Shown: piece after piece, positions 1 to 8,170 of the stretch | Layout of the letters: each line of letters opens with the position of its first letter | Position numbering within the stretch: the first letter of the stretch is position 1 | From: Parvibaculum sp046297875 | GTDB lineage: Bacteria; Pseudomonadota; Alphaproteobacteria; Parvibaculales; Parvibaculaceae | Assembly: GCF_046297875.1 (NCBI RefSeq) | Contig: NZ_JBKBHD010000001.1 | Location: forward strand, 1,736,001 to 1,800,000 | Length of the DNA: 64,000 nt | Reading direction: 5' to 3' | Notes under the pieces: model-generated | Told to the model about the DNA's origin: nothing | Databases searched by the model: none | Seen by the model: only the letters and a program-made list of their open reading frames with translations | Translations under genes and position numbers: made by a program

Positions 1-1663
1 GTACGCCGATCCGTTCGAAGCGGTGTCCCAGGGCCGCCATCGCCTGACCGAGCGGTCCGCGCGCATGATAATAGGTGGCGGGCTCGGGCCGCTCGCGGAA
101 GCGGTCCTGCCGCTCGAAGCCGTGTGCCGTCGTACCCATCAGAAAATGAAAACCTTGATTGGCCCGGTCCGTTTCCACCGCGTAATGGCCGAAGAAGCTC
201 CGCCCGTTCCAGACGGCTGTGCCATTGCCCGCATCGCCGCTGGCGGGGCCCATGAACCAGCCGCCGAGGAAAAGCGCAGCAAGCAGCAGCGGGAAGCGCG
301 CGGCAAGTGCGAAGGCGAAGGCGGCGGCGGCGAGAATGGCGACGAATAGAAATGCGACACCGACCGGACCGAGGCCGGCGGGCGACGGCAAGACGAATAC
401 GACAGCGATCGCGAGCAGCGCGGCGCCAAACGCCAAGCTGAGCTTCCGGCGGCCCGCTTTGCTTGTCATCGCTTTTGTCGCCCGTCCCGGCAGGGCGAAG
501 CAGGCAAGCGCGATCAGCAGCGGATATTCGAGCGGTGTCGACAGCAGCATGGGCGGCAGAAAGGCTGTCGCCGCGGTGCCGGTGACGCCGCCTGCCGCGA
601 GAATGAGGAAGAACTCCGTCGCGCGCGCCGGCGCCGGGCGCTTCGCATAAAGTGTTGCATGGCAGGCGAGCGCCATCGCGGCGAAGCCCGCAAGATGCGC
701 TGCCATCGGCCAGGCGAAACCGGCTTGTGAAAACCAGATCGAGACGACGAAGAAGGCAAGCGCCGGACCGGCCGCGAGCCCGGCCTGTTCCGCGCGGGAG
801 GGAAGCCCCGCAAATGCTGCGATATAGGTCGCGAGGTAGAGCCCGAGCGGCAACACCCAGAGCAGCGGGAAAGCGGCGACATCGGTTGTGATATGCGCAG
901 TCACGGCGGCAAGCAATGCAGTGGGCAGCGCGGCGCAAAGGAACCAGCCCGCGCGCTCGCGCCACTTGCCCGCGCTCGCGGCAAATTCCGGTTTTTCAAG
1001 GGCGGTTGCGCGCGGACGCATGAGCGCCGTCAGTCCGGCGGCAAGCGTGCCGGCCATCACGAGCCCATAAAGCGCGCTCCAGACGAGCGCCTGCGTGGCG
1101 AGCGAGGCAAGGGGTTCGATCAGGAAGGGATAGGCGGCCAGCGCGCCGAGCGAGCCTGCGTTGCTTGCTGCGTATAGCCGGTAAGGATTTTCCGCCTGCG
1201 GATGATCCTGCGTCGCGAACCAGTGCTGCAGCAGCGGCGCCGTTGCCGAAAGCGCGGCAAAGGGCAGGCCGAGATGGACGAGAAGGGCTGCAAGGATCGC
1301 GAGCGCGGGCGAGCCGTCCGGCGCAATCGAAAAATCGGGCGAAAGGCCCGGAGGCAGGAAAAAGAATGCGGCGAGCGCCAGCATGAGAAGATGAAAGGAA
1401 ATCTGGCCCGTGAGCGGCAGCCGCGTCCGCAGCAGGTGGGCATAGGCATAGCCTGCGAGCAGCGCCGCCTGAAAGAAGACGATCGCCGTCAGCCAGACGC
1501 CTGCAGCGCCACCCGCATGGGGCAGCAGCGCGCGGCCGAAGAAGGGCTGGATCCAGAAGACGAGCAGCGCCGATCCTGCAAGCACGCCCGCATATAGCGC
1601 GATCGCAGGCCGGTCTCCAGGGCGGAATCGTGCTCCCGCCGCAAGTGCTGCAAGCCTTTGCAT
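1..1663 (-). CDS. Membrane-fused spermidine synthase-like protein (3' end outside window)
   Basis: The reading frame is open from an ATG at 1661-1663 to the left edge, about 554 codons, with no stop. A GGAGG lies 7 nt before the ATG. The translation is strongly hydrophobic, with many membrane segments over the first 430 residues (early segment AGVLAGSALLVFWIQPFF). It ends near the window edge in a soluble part with a YYHARGPLGQ stretch. This layout matches fused membrane/spermidine-synthase proteins, whose C-terminal half carries a Rossmann methyltransferase-like fold. That fold would lie outside the window, so true polyamine synthesis cannot be judged. The call rests on overall resemblance. 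Confidence 0.7.
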   Translation of the reverse strand, partial: MQRLAALAAGARFRPGDRPAIALYAGVLAGSALLVFWIQPFFGRALLPHAGGAAGVWLTAIVFFQAALLAGYAYAHLLRTRLPLTGQISFHLLMLALAAFFFLPPGLSPDFSIAPDGSPALAILAALLVHLGLPFAALSATAPLLQHWFATQDHPQAENPYRLYAASNAGSLGALAAYPFLIEPLASLATQALVWSALYGLVMAGTLAAGLTALMRPRATALEKPEFAASAGKWRERAGWFLCAALPTALLAAVTAHITTDVAAFPLLWVLPLGLYLATYIAAFAGLPSRAEQAGLAAGPALAFFVVSIWFSQAGFAWPMAAHLAGFAAMALACHATLYAKRPAPARATEFFLILAAGGVTGTAATAFLPPMLLSTPLEYPLLIALACFALPGRATKAMTSKAGRRKLSLAFGAALLAIAVVFVLPSPAGLGPVGVAFLFVAILAAAAFAFALAARFPLLLAALFLGGWFMGPASGDAGNGTAVWNGRSFFGHYAVETDRANQGFHFLMGTTAHGFERQDRFRERPEPATYYHARGPLGQAMAALGHRFERIGV

Positions 1664-1737
1664 GGCCGGTCCTCCGGCCTGATGGTCGGCGGATCATGGT
1701 TAAGTCCGGGTTAATTCATGCGGACGGTGTCCCGCGA

Positions 1738-2865
1738 TCAGTCCGGTAGCGGGCTGCCATTCGCGTTCTGGCCGGGCAGCGCCCTCCCGTCGATGAAGAT
1801 CGAGAATTTGCGCAAGGGCTCGATCTGCGCGAAGCAAGTATTCATCATCACGAGAATGGGAACCGCAAGTACCGCCCCGATGACGCCCCACATCCAGCCC
1901 CAGAAGATGATGGAGAGGAAGACAACGGCTGCGTTCAGCGTGTGGCGGCGCCCGAGGATCGAGGGCGTGACGAATTGCGACTCGATCAAGTTCCAGCCGA
2001 AATAGATAGCCGGTGCGAGGAGTGCCCTGCCGGGATCGTCGAAGGCGATGAAGCCGACAAGGCCGGTCAATGCCATGCCGGCGGCCGCGCCCGCATAGGG
2101 CACGAAATTGAGCAGCGCCCCTGCAACCCCCCAGAGCGCGGCATTGGGCAGTCCGATCGCCCAGAGCGAGAGCCCTATCGCCAGGCCCAGCCCTGCATTG
2201 ATGAGCGAGATGGAAAGAAGATAGGTCGAGATCTCTCGCTCCATGCTGCGCAATATGCGCCGCGCCTTCTCCTTGTCGGTCAGGCTCCTTGCCGAGCGGA
2301 TCACACGGTCGCGCAGCAATTCGCCCGTCGCCAGCAGGAAATAAATCAGCACGATGAAAATGAGGAAGGACGCACCCTTCTGTCCTGCCGCCTCCATCGC
2401 CCGGTCGATCAGGCTTTGCTCGCGCATGACAATGGACTGCCTCTGGTTGCGGTCGCGCGTGAGCTCTTCCATCTGCTCGCCTGCGCGGCGCATCGCTTCG
2501 ACCGGCTCGACGATGTCGCCCGATTTCTGCTTGAGTTCCGCAACCGTGGCGGGGATGCGGCCCGCCCACTCTGCCGCGGGCTCGGCAAGAGCCCAAACCG
2601 CGGCGGCGAGCGCGCCGACAATTGCCAGCACGATCAGCGCGGCAGAGAGAGCATCCGGCAGAACGCGAAAGGGAACCGTGCGCATCAGCGGCATCAGGAT
2701 GAAGCTCGCAACGAGCGCCGCCGTGATCGGCGCAACGAGATTTTGCGCCAGATAGGCCGTGTAGAGGATGGCGAGCACGGACAGCACGGCGAGCGAGGTT
2801 TCCGCGCGCATAGCCGCGGCGCGGATGCCACCCCTTACCCGCCCGGTAGCCGGATCGTTCGTCAT
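1738..2865 (-). CDS. AI-2E family transporter (PerM/TqsA-like)
   Basis: This is an inner-membrane protein of about 375 residues in the AI-2E transporter (UPF0118) family, whose members export small molecules or take part in signal or ion transport. Hydrophobic segments occur near the N-terminus (SLAVLSVLAILYTAYLA) and in a cluster in the C-terminal half. A soluble charged stretch lies between them, as is typical of the family. The chosen ATG has a GGAG 8 nt upstream; an upstream in-frame ATG at 2919 would add 18 residues of low-complexity leader and is less likely. The substrate cannot be told from the sequence. Confidence 0.8.
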   Translation of the reverse strand: MTNDPATGRVRGGIRAAAMRAETSLAVLSVLAILYTAYLAQNLVAPITAALVASFILMPLMRTVPFRVLPDALSAALIVLAIVGALAAAVWALAEPAAEWAGRIPATVAELKQKSGDIVEPVEAMRRAGEQMEELTRDRNQRQSIVMREQSLIDRAMEAAGQKGASFLIFIVLIYFLLATGELLRDRVIRSARSLTDKEKARRILRSMEREISTYLLSISLINAGLGLAIGLSLWAIGLPNAALWGVAGALLNFVPYAGAAAGMALTGLVGFIAFDDPGRALLAPAIYFGWNLIESQFVTPSILGRRHTLNAAVVFLSIIFWGWMWGVIGAVLAVPILVMMNTCFAQIEPLRKFSIFIDGRALPGQNANGSPLPD

Positions 2866-2953
2866 GCCGCATCTCCGTGCCAGAGAAGCGGCCGCGAAAA
2901 GAGGGCCGCGCAAGCTCAACGGCTCACACGGGCAAAGGTTCCCGGCGGTATCC

Positions 2954-3871
2954 TCAGAAATCCGCCAGCGCGTCCCGCCTTGCGTCTGCCTGGTCGCGCA
3001 TGGCGTTTTTCATCGCCTTTTGCAGCTTCTCGAAGGCGCGCACCTCGATCTGGCGCACGCGCTCGCGGGAAATGCCATATTCCTGGCTGAGATCTTCCAG
3101 CGTCGCAGGCTCGTCCTTCAGGCGGCGCTCTGTCAGGATGTGCATTTCGCGCTCGTTCAGCGTTTCCATGGCGCGGGCGAGCATTTCGCGGCGGAGGCCC
3201 AGCTCCTGTTCCTCACCAAGCGTCGCTTCCTGATCGGCCGTGTCGTCGACCAGCCAGTCCTGCCACTCGCCGCTTTCCGAATCCTGCCGGAGCGGCGCAT
3301 TCAGCGAATTGTCGGGGCCCGCCATGCGGCGGTTCATGGAGATGACTTCGTCCTCCGTCACGCCGAGGCGCTCGGAAATCGTCTTCACCTGATCGGGGTG
3401 AAGGTCGCCATCCTCGATCGCCTGGATCTGGCCCTTCACCTTGCGCAGGTTGAAGAAGAGCTTCTTCTGCGCCGCGGTCGTGCCCATCTTCACGAGCGAC
3501 CAGCTCCTCAGGATATATTCCTGGATCGAGGCGCGGATCCACCACATGGCATAGGTCGCCAGCCGGAAGCCCTTTTCCGGCTCGAAGCGCTTCACCGCCT
3601 GCATCAGGCCGACATTGCCTTCCGAGATCACCTCGCCGATGGGCAGGCCATAGCCGCGATAGCCCATGGCGATCTTCGCCACGAGGCGCAGATGGCTCGT
3701 CACCAGCTTGTGCGCCGCATCGGTGTCCTCATGCTCCTTCCAGCGCTTGGCGAGCATGTATTCCTCCTGCGGCTCCAGCATTGGGAATTTGCGGATTTCC
3801 TGCAGGTAGCGCGACAGCGACCCTTCCGGGTTCGGCGCGGGCGCAAGCATTTTCGACTTCGTTTCGGCCAT
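2954..3871 (-). CDS. rpoH: RNA polymerase heat-shock sigma factor RpoH (sigma-32)
   Basis: RpoH directs RNA polymerase to heat-shock promoters. The protein has about 305 residues, the usual length. Region 2 is clear (SEGNVGLMQAVKRFEPEKGF, then YAMWWIRASIQEYILRSWS), and region 4 ends in the helix-turn-helix YGISRERVRQIEVRAFEKL. The QKKLFFNLR segment is the RpoH signature box that separates it from housekeeping sigma factors. The start is set at the ATG of MAETKSK; an in-frame ATG four codons upstream also exists. In many alphaproteobacteria rluD lies next to rpoH. Here the two are about 4.5 kb apart, with an AT-rich island between them. Confidence 0.95.
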   Translation of the reverse strand: MAETKSKMLAPAPNPEGSLSRYLQEIRKFPMLEPQEEYMLAKRWKEHEDTDAAHKLVTSHLRLVAKIAMGYRGYGLPIGEVISEGNVGLMQAVKRFEPEKGFRLATYAMWWIRASIQEYILRSWSLVKMGTTAAQKKLFFNLRKVKGQIQAIEDGDLHPDQVKTISERLGVTEDEVISMNRRMAGPDNSLNAPLRQDSESGEWQDWLVDDTADQEATLGEEQELGLRREMLARAMETLNEREMHILTERRLKDEPATLEDLSQEYGISRERVRQIEVRAFEKLQKAMKNAMRDQADARRDALADF

Positions 3872-4163
3872 TGGGGCCCCCAATCCGGCCCGCGGGGCTC
3901 CCCTTTGGGATTTGGGGGAGGGGGAGGCGCGAGCCCTGTCATTCTTCCGTTCCGGGCCTTATGCCAAGGCCCGCCGCCGGATAATACCCGACGGATAAGG
4001 TCGGGCTATAAGATAACGGAAGAGGGGCGGAAAAATGGCATCCGTCCCCTCTCAAGGCGCATCCTGCCACGGGGATCGGCCTCAAGGCCCCCCGGCCGGC
4101 AGAGGGCTTATATGGGGAGGGGATCAGGGAGTTAAAGGGGTTGGCGGCCGCTAGGTACAACAA
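3872..4163. promoter_or_regulatory. rpoH upstream region with a hairpin; left island junction
   Basis: No gene is seen here. On the rpoH side there is an inverted repeat CCCGAC (3987-3992) / GTCGGG (4000-4005) with a 7-nt loop, about 120 nt before the rpoH start. It could lie in the 5' leader. Two CTTGAG motifs occur on the minus strand near 4050 and 4080, but neither has a convincing heat-shock -10 partner. Composition changes from GC-rich to AT-richer at about 4140-4170, which I take as the island edge. No flanking direct repeat was recognised. Confidence 0.4.
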
Positions 4164-5354
4164 ATGACCGCACCAACCGCGCATAGATTGGCGGCAAAAT
4201 ATTATGAGGCTAATCTTGGCAGAGAATTCAGATGCAGTTTTAAAGGACATGGGAAAGTGGACAGAGTCTCTCGAAGAATAAAGGCGCTCGAAGATCAGGC
4301 GCTTTACGAAGATGACACGAACGAGGTCCCACCGTCTGATATCGTCGCTTACAACGAGCTGCGATCTTGTGCCGATCTTTTCAGAATGGCCAACCAAGGG
4401 ATTTTAGATATCCAACCCGATTTCCAGCGCGATATCGTTTGGAAAGGCACGGATCAGACCCGTTTCGTGGATTCGCTAATCAAACAACTTCCGATCCCTA
4501 GCATGTGCTTTGCTATGGACCACCGCGCTCAACGTTGGATAGTTATCGATGGTCTGCAGCGGATCTCGACAATTGTCAGATTTCTGAGAGGCGAGGATTG
4601 GCGACTTTCGCAGCTCGACGATATAAACCAAGACATTGCCGGTAAAACAGCTGCTGCGATTAAGACGTCTACAGATGATCTGCATCAATACTATTCAAGG
4701 GTTGAGAATCAAACCCTCCCGATAAATGTTCTTCGTTGCAATTTTCAGAAACGAGAACACATGGAATATCTGTTCACGATTTTTCACCGGTTGAATGCCG
4801 GCGGGATAAAGTTGAACAATCAGGAGATTCGAAACTGCATATTTAGCGGACCGTTCAATGAGCTTCTCAAAGATTTGGATCAATATGTGCCGTGGAGAAA
4901 ACTCAACCGTATGTCTGCCGAGGGATTGTATCGATTCACAAAGCAAGAGCTAATACTGAGATTCTTTGCATTCTTGGAACAGCGAGGAAAGTACAAAGGG
5001 CAAGTGGCCAAGTTTTTGAACAGCTACATGCATGAAAACCGTAACGCTGACTTAGATACACTCGATCAAAAATCCAGACTGTTTCGCCGGACGGTTGACG
5101 TCATTCTTCGGACTGTCTTTTCGGAAGGGCCCCCAACAAAGATGCCGGTGACAATTATGGAGTCACTTCTGGTTGGAGTGGCTGCCAATATTGAGAGATT
5201 GGAATCAATAGACGCGGTCTCGGCCCACGAGATGTATGTCAAATTGATCGAGCATCCGCACTTTTCAGAGGACGCGTTAGCTGAGGGCTTGTCGAAGAAA
5301 CCGAAAGTCGAGGAGCGTTTCTCAACAGCCGTAGAGATATTTGCGGGACGTTAA
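4164..5354 (+). CDS. DUF262 domain protein (ParB/GmrS-like nucleotide-binding fold)
   Basis: The DUF262 hallmarks are present: a QPDFQRDIVW block at residues 84-93 and an IDGLQRIST block at 128-136, the counterpart of the usual DGQQRLTT motif, with Leu in place of the first Gln. This fold is related to ParB/Srx nucleotide-binding domains and forms the sensor/NTPase half of GmrSD-type modification-dependent enzymes. No C-terminal DUF1524/HNH nuclease half is visible, so it is not a complete GmrSD. Its stop codon directly abuts the ATG of the HEPN gene (TAA then ATG), which implies co-translation. A GTG at 4257 with an AAAGGA upstream is a possible shorter start. An effector role with the HEPN partner is inference. 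Confidence 0.8.
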   Translation: MTAPTAHRLAAKYYEANLGREFRCSFKGHGKVDRVSRRIKALEDQALYEDDTNEVPPSDIVAYNELRSCADLFRMANQGILDIQPDFQRDIVWKGTDQTRFVDSLIKQLPIPSMCFAMDHRAQRWIVIDGLQRISTIVRFLRGEDWRLSQLDDINQDIAGKTAAAIKTSTDDLHQYYSRVENQTLPINVLRCNFQKREHMEYLFTIFHRLNAGGIKLNNQEIRNCIFSGPFNELLKDLDQYVPWRKLNRMSAEGLYRFTKQELILRFFAFLEQRGKYKGQVAKFLNSYMHENRNADLDTLDQKSRLFRRTVDVILRTVFSEGPPTKMPVTIMESLLVGVAANIERLESIDAVSAHEMYVKLIEHPHFSEDALAEGLSKKPKVEERFSTAVEIFAGR

Positions 5355-5855
5355 ATGATTTCTAGAACGGAGATTGATCGGAATTTGAGAGCGCTCAACG
5401 GCAAGTTCCTTAAGGCAAGGCGAACAAAAGATGCTTTGTTCTTTTCGAAGCTGGCAATTATGGAATTGGGCGGGTGGATTGAGGTTTCGATGGATGACGT
5501 TGTGCGTCGTTGTTCAAAACGCATTCTCAAAGAGAGGGACAATCTTCAGCTGATTGAAACTAGCATCAAAAAGAATCACGGATTTAATTACAAGGAAAAT
5601 TTCCGCCGTATGCTGATAGATCTAGTCGGAATTGTGAATGTTGAGCGAATCGAACGTCGAGCAGATCAGTCTAAGCGTTTGAAGATGGAGGCTGCGCTGA
5701 AGCACATTAAGGCATCGCGTGATCCCGAGGCCCATACTTACATAAAAGGAACCACTCGGACCATTGATGCGCCTTCACTTACTTACAGTAAGTTCGTTGA
5801 TATTTACGAAGGACTTCAGGAGATAGAAAGAGTGTGTAGGTCGCAAAAATTTTGA
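5355..5855 (+). CDS. HEPN-domain protein (RiboL-PSP / MAE_28990-like), putative RNase
   Basis: This is a small, largely helical, charged protein of 166 residues. An early helix (AIMELGGWIEVSMDDVV, about 34-50) resembles the first helix of RiboL-PSP-type HEPN proteins. The sequence RDPEAH at 122-127 fits the R-x4-H motif that forms the metal-independent RNase site in HEPN toxins. It begins on the base after the DUF262 stop and ends 2 bp before the convergent vsr stop. HEPN proteins with an adjacent NTP-binding partner often act in toxin-antitoxin or abortive-infection systems, so this pair is a plausible phage-defence module. The family call rests on motif and size. Confidence 0.65.
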   Translation: MISRTEIDRNLRALNGKFLKARRTKDALFFSKLAIMELGGWIEVSMDDVVRRCSKRILKERDNLQLIETSIKKNHGFNYKENFRRMLIDLVGIVNVERIERRADQSKRLKMEAALKHIKASRDPEAHTYIKGTTRTIDAPSLTYSKFVDIYEGLQEIERVCRSQKF

Positions 5856-5857
5856 GT

Positions 5858-6274
5858 TTATTTCTCCAAGAACTCCGATATCACTTTTTCCAATGTGCGG
5901 GTATCTTTCACTGCGCACTCCCAAATTATCAATTTCTCCCATCCTTCGGCGATTAGACGTTCCTCGGTCTCTTTGTCCCTTTTTTTGTTCCTATTTAGCT
6001 TTTTACTCCAATATTGTTCATTGGACTTCGGCATCCGTCCATCGAGGCAGGCCGGGTCGCTATGCTGATGCCAGAAGCATCCATGGACGAAAATCACTTT
6101 CCGGCGCGAGGAAAAGACCAGATCGGGTTTGCCAGGAAGGTCCTTGCGATGCAGACGGTAGCGGTATCCCATGCCGTGCACGAGCCGCCGGACAATCATT
6201 TCCGGCTTCATGTTCTTGCTTCGAATGCGCCGCATGTTTTCGCTGCGCCGTTCCTTCGAAATCCTGTCAGACAT
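5858..6274 (-). CDS. vsr: Very short patch repair endonuclease Vsr
   Basis: Vsr nicks DNA 5' of T in T:G mismatches that arise when 5-methylcytosine deaminates, which protects the methyltransferase's own sites. The 138-residue protein is of family length. The catalytic and intercalating residues I recall from E. coli Vsr appear at the same numbers: Glu25, Asp51 (LPGKPDLVF), His64, Phe67-Trp68 wedge, His69 and His71 (HGCFWHQH). The start is 4 bp after the endonuclease stop, so it is the third gene of the methyltransferase operon. Its presence supports the idea that the partner enzyme makes 5-methylcytosine. Confidence 0.95.
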   Translation of the reverse strand: MSDRISKERRSENMRRIRSKNMKPEMIVRRLVHGMGYRYRLHRKDLPGKPDLVFSSRRKVIFVHGCFWHQHSDPACLDGRMPKSNEQYWSKKLNRNKKRDKETEERLIAEGWEKLIIWECAVKDTRTLEKVISEFLEK

Positions 6275-6278
6275 TGCG

Positions 6279-7163
6279 TTAGTCGATCAGTTTGGTCCGC
6301 CGCAGGTAACTGAGGTCTGTTTCATTGCGCGGGCTGACAGCAATCATTTCGTCGTCACCCGTATGCGGTGCCTTCAGAATCCGGAGAGCTGCCTTGTCGT
6401 AAAAGCCCGAGAGTAGCGCGACGCCTTCCGTACGAAGAATATCTCTGGCGCCTTGATTTCCACGGAGACGCTTCATGTAGTCCCGCTGATCGAAGAGAAG
6501 GGCCTGAATGACAGAACGGTGAACCGGCCTGCCGATATTCTCACGAAAGAACTGGGCAGCCCTTTTTGTACCGCCAGAAATCTCTCTTAGCTCCCGGAAG
6601 CGTTGCATATCGAGACCTTCCCAGTGACCTCGGGGATAAGGGGCTTCATTCACAAGCCATAGAATGTTTTTGAATGCCCCTTTCCTGACGCTCCTCTTCC
6701 TGTCCTGATTGGGGCTGTTCAGATAAGCGTCGCGTGCCAGCATGACGCCCATCCAGCACCGCTGATCCTGCTCGTCAAATGCGACCACGATGCAAGGCTC
6801 TTCGCTGCGATAGATTTCAGGGGGAATCATCCAGGATTCGCGGGTCGTATTCTTCACATCGACGTCCATTCCGTCGATGACCAGGTCCCGCAAACCCTTT
6901 GGGACATCCAGCATATCGCGAATGAAGTGTTCGACCTTCAAGCCAATAAATGTCTTCTCGACATTGTCCAGGTCTGACAGGCGCGTACGGCCTGTGCGGA
7001 CCGGGTCCAGCACGAAATCAACCGCATCCCGCACGAGGACTGGCAGCTTTTCTTCAAGAGCGGTTTTGCCACCGGCACGATTCAGAACAAACCTGGCAAT
7101 CTGATCCAGAACGGGGAAGTCTGGGTGTCCGGCCTTGACAATGCTTTCCGGAATATTCTTCAT
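6279..7163 (-). CDS. NaeI-family type II restriction endonuclease
   Basis: From memory of NaeI (GCCGGC, a type IIE enzyme needing two sites), this 294-residue protein aligns along its length. DAVDFVLDPVRTGR (47-60) matches the NaeI DTLDQLYDGQRTGR region. Glu78, Asp93, Asp102 and Lys104 align with the NaeI catalytic residues Glu70, Asp86, Asp95 and Lys97. DYMKRLRGNQGARDILRTEG matches the C-terminal DNA-binding domain. Val51 lies where NaeI has Leu43, the position whose change to Lys gives NaeI topoisomerase activity, so this enzyme should cleave. It sits 44 bp downstream of the methyltransferase and 4 bp upstream of vsr. GCCGGC specificity is inferred only from the homology. Confidence 0.88.
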   Translation of the reverse strand: MKNIPESIVKAGHPDFPVLDQIARFVLNRAGGKTALEEKLPVLVRDAVDFVLDPVRTGRTRLSDLDNVEKTFIGLKVEHFIRDMLDVPKGLRDLVIDGMDVDVKNTTRESWMIPPEIYRSEEPCIVVAFDEQDQRCWMGVMLARDAYLNSPNQDRKRSVRKGAFKNILWLVNEAPYPRGHWEGLDMQRFRELREISGGTKRAAQFFRENIGRPVHRSVIQALLFDQRDYMKRLRGNQGARDILRTEGVALLSGFYDKAALRILKAPHTGDDEMIAVSPRNETDLSYLRRTKLID

Positions 7164-7207
7164 GCGCCGACGCTATACGGCGCTTGAGCGGAATTCTAGA
7201 GCTTAGC

Positions 7208-8170
7208 TTAGGCGCTTCTGCGAAGCGGTCTGCTATTCCGTTGCAAAGCAATGGCTATGTACTCGGCAACCGCCTGTGCAACCGGTGGCGGAAATGCATT
7301 CCCGACCTGTCTATAGGCAGCGGTTTTGCGGCCGGTAAAATACCAATCGTCAGGAAACCCCTGAAGCCGTGCGACCATCTGAACGGTCAGGCGCGGCATA
7401 CCTGCGAAATTGGCGTCGGGTGCTTCCTCGGCAATGGTCATGCCATTGACGCCCAATGCGGCCCAGGCTTTCTTTGCGCGCGTCGGACCGAGATCGGGGC
7501 CGCCATGTTTCTTTGATCCGCCAACGATTGTAGGTGCAATTTCATTTGCGCGCGCAGCCCATGTCTTGGCGCCCCGCCACCCATTGGCCGCCATTAGATC
7601 GGCCAATGTTTCACCGACAGTTTTCGGCTTGCGCAAGGATTCTGTTGGCCAGACGAATGCGTCTGCCTGTTCCTTTCTGATTGCGGCAATTACAACTCTC
7701 GGGCGCAATTGGGGTACACCAAACCCGGACGCATTGAGGAGCCTCCAGTCAGTTGCGTAGCCTAGTTTGTCCAGTTGCTGCCGCAGTCCTTCTCTGTATT
7801 CACGGAAAACCGGATCGAGAAATCCGCGCACATTCTCGATCATCACAGCGCGGGGCCTGATGGCATCGATAATGTCGATGGCGTCTGGAAACAGATTGCG
7901 CTCGTCGGCGGCGCCTAGCTGCCTTCCTGCAACCGAAAAAGGAGGACATGGCAGGCCGCCTGCAACAAGGTCGACACCTTTGAAGTCTGCCGCTCTTTCC
8001 TTGAACAGCCGAAGGTCTTCTTCAAAAACTTTCCACCCGGCGCGGTTGTGACGAAGGGTATTGCAGCAATGAGGGTCAATTTCGACAAGCGCCTCGTGTT
8101 CAAAGCCGGCCATTTCAAGGCCAAGGGCCTGTCCGCCGGCTCCCGCGCACAATTCGATGGATGTCAACAT
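7208..8170 (-). CDS. DNA (cytosine-5-)-methyltransferase of the NaeI-like system
   Basis: This enzyme transfers a methyl group from SAM to C5 of cytosine and protects host sites from the adjacent endonuclease. Motif I is ELCAGAGGQALGLEMAGF near the N-terminus. Motif IV is GGLPCPPFS with the catalytic Cys75. Motif VI is MIENVRG, and QLRPRVV is motif VIII. The C-terminal motifs are QVGNAFPPPVA (motif X). At 320 residues it is a normal single-domain C5 enzyme. It is the first gene of the minus-strand operon, so methylation precedes cleavage. A GAGGGG lies upstream of the ATG. The target recognition region lies between about 190 and 275. Confidence 0.93.
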   Translation of the reverse strand: MLTSIELCAGAGGQALGLEMAGFEHEALVEIDPHCCNTLRHNRAGWKVFEEDLRLFKERAADFKGVDLVAGGLPCPPFSVAGRQLGAADERNLFPDAIDIIDAIRPRAVMIENVRGFLDPVFREYREGLRQQLDKLGYATDWRLLNASGFGVPQLRPRVVIAAIRKEQADAFVWPTESLRKPKTVGETLADLMAANGWRGAKTWAARANEIAPTIVGGSKKHGGPDLGPTRAKKAWAALGVNGMTIAEEAPDANFAGMPRLTVQMVARLQGFPDDWYFTGRKTAAYRQVGNAFPPPVAQAVAEYIAIALQRNSRPLRRSA

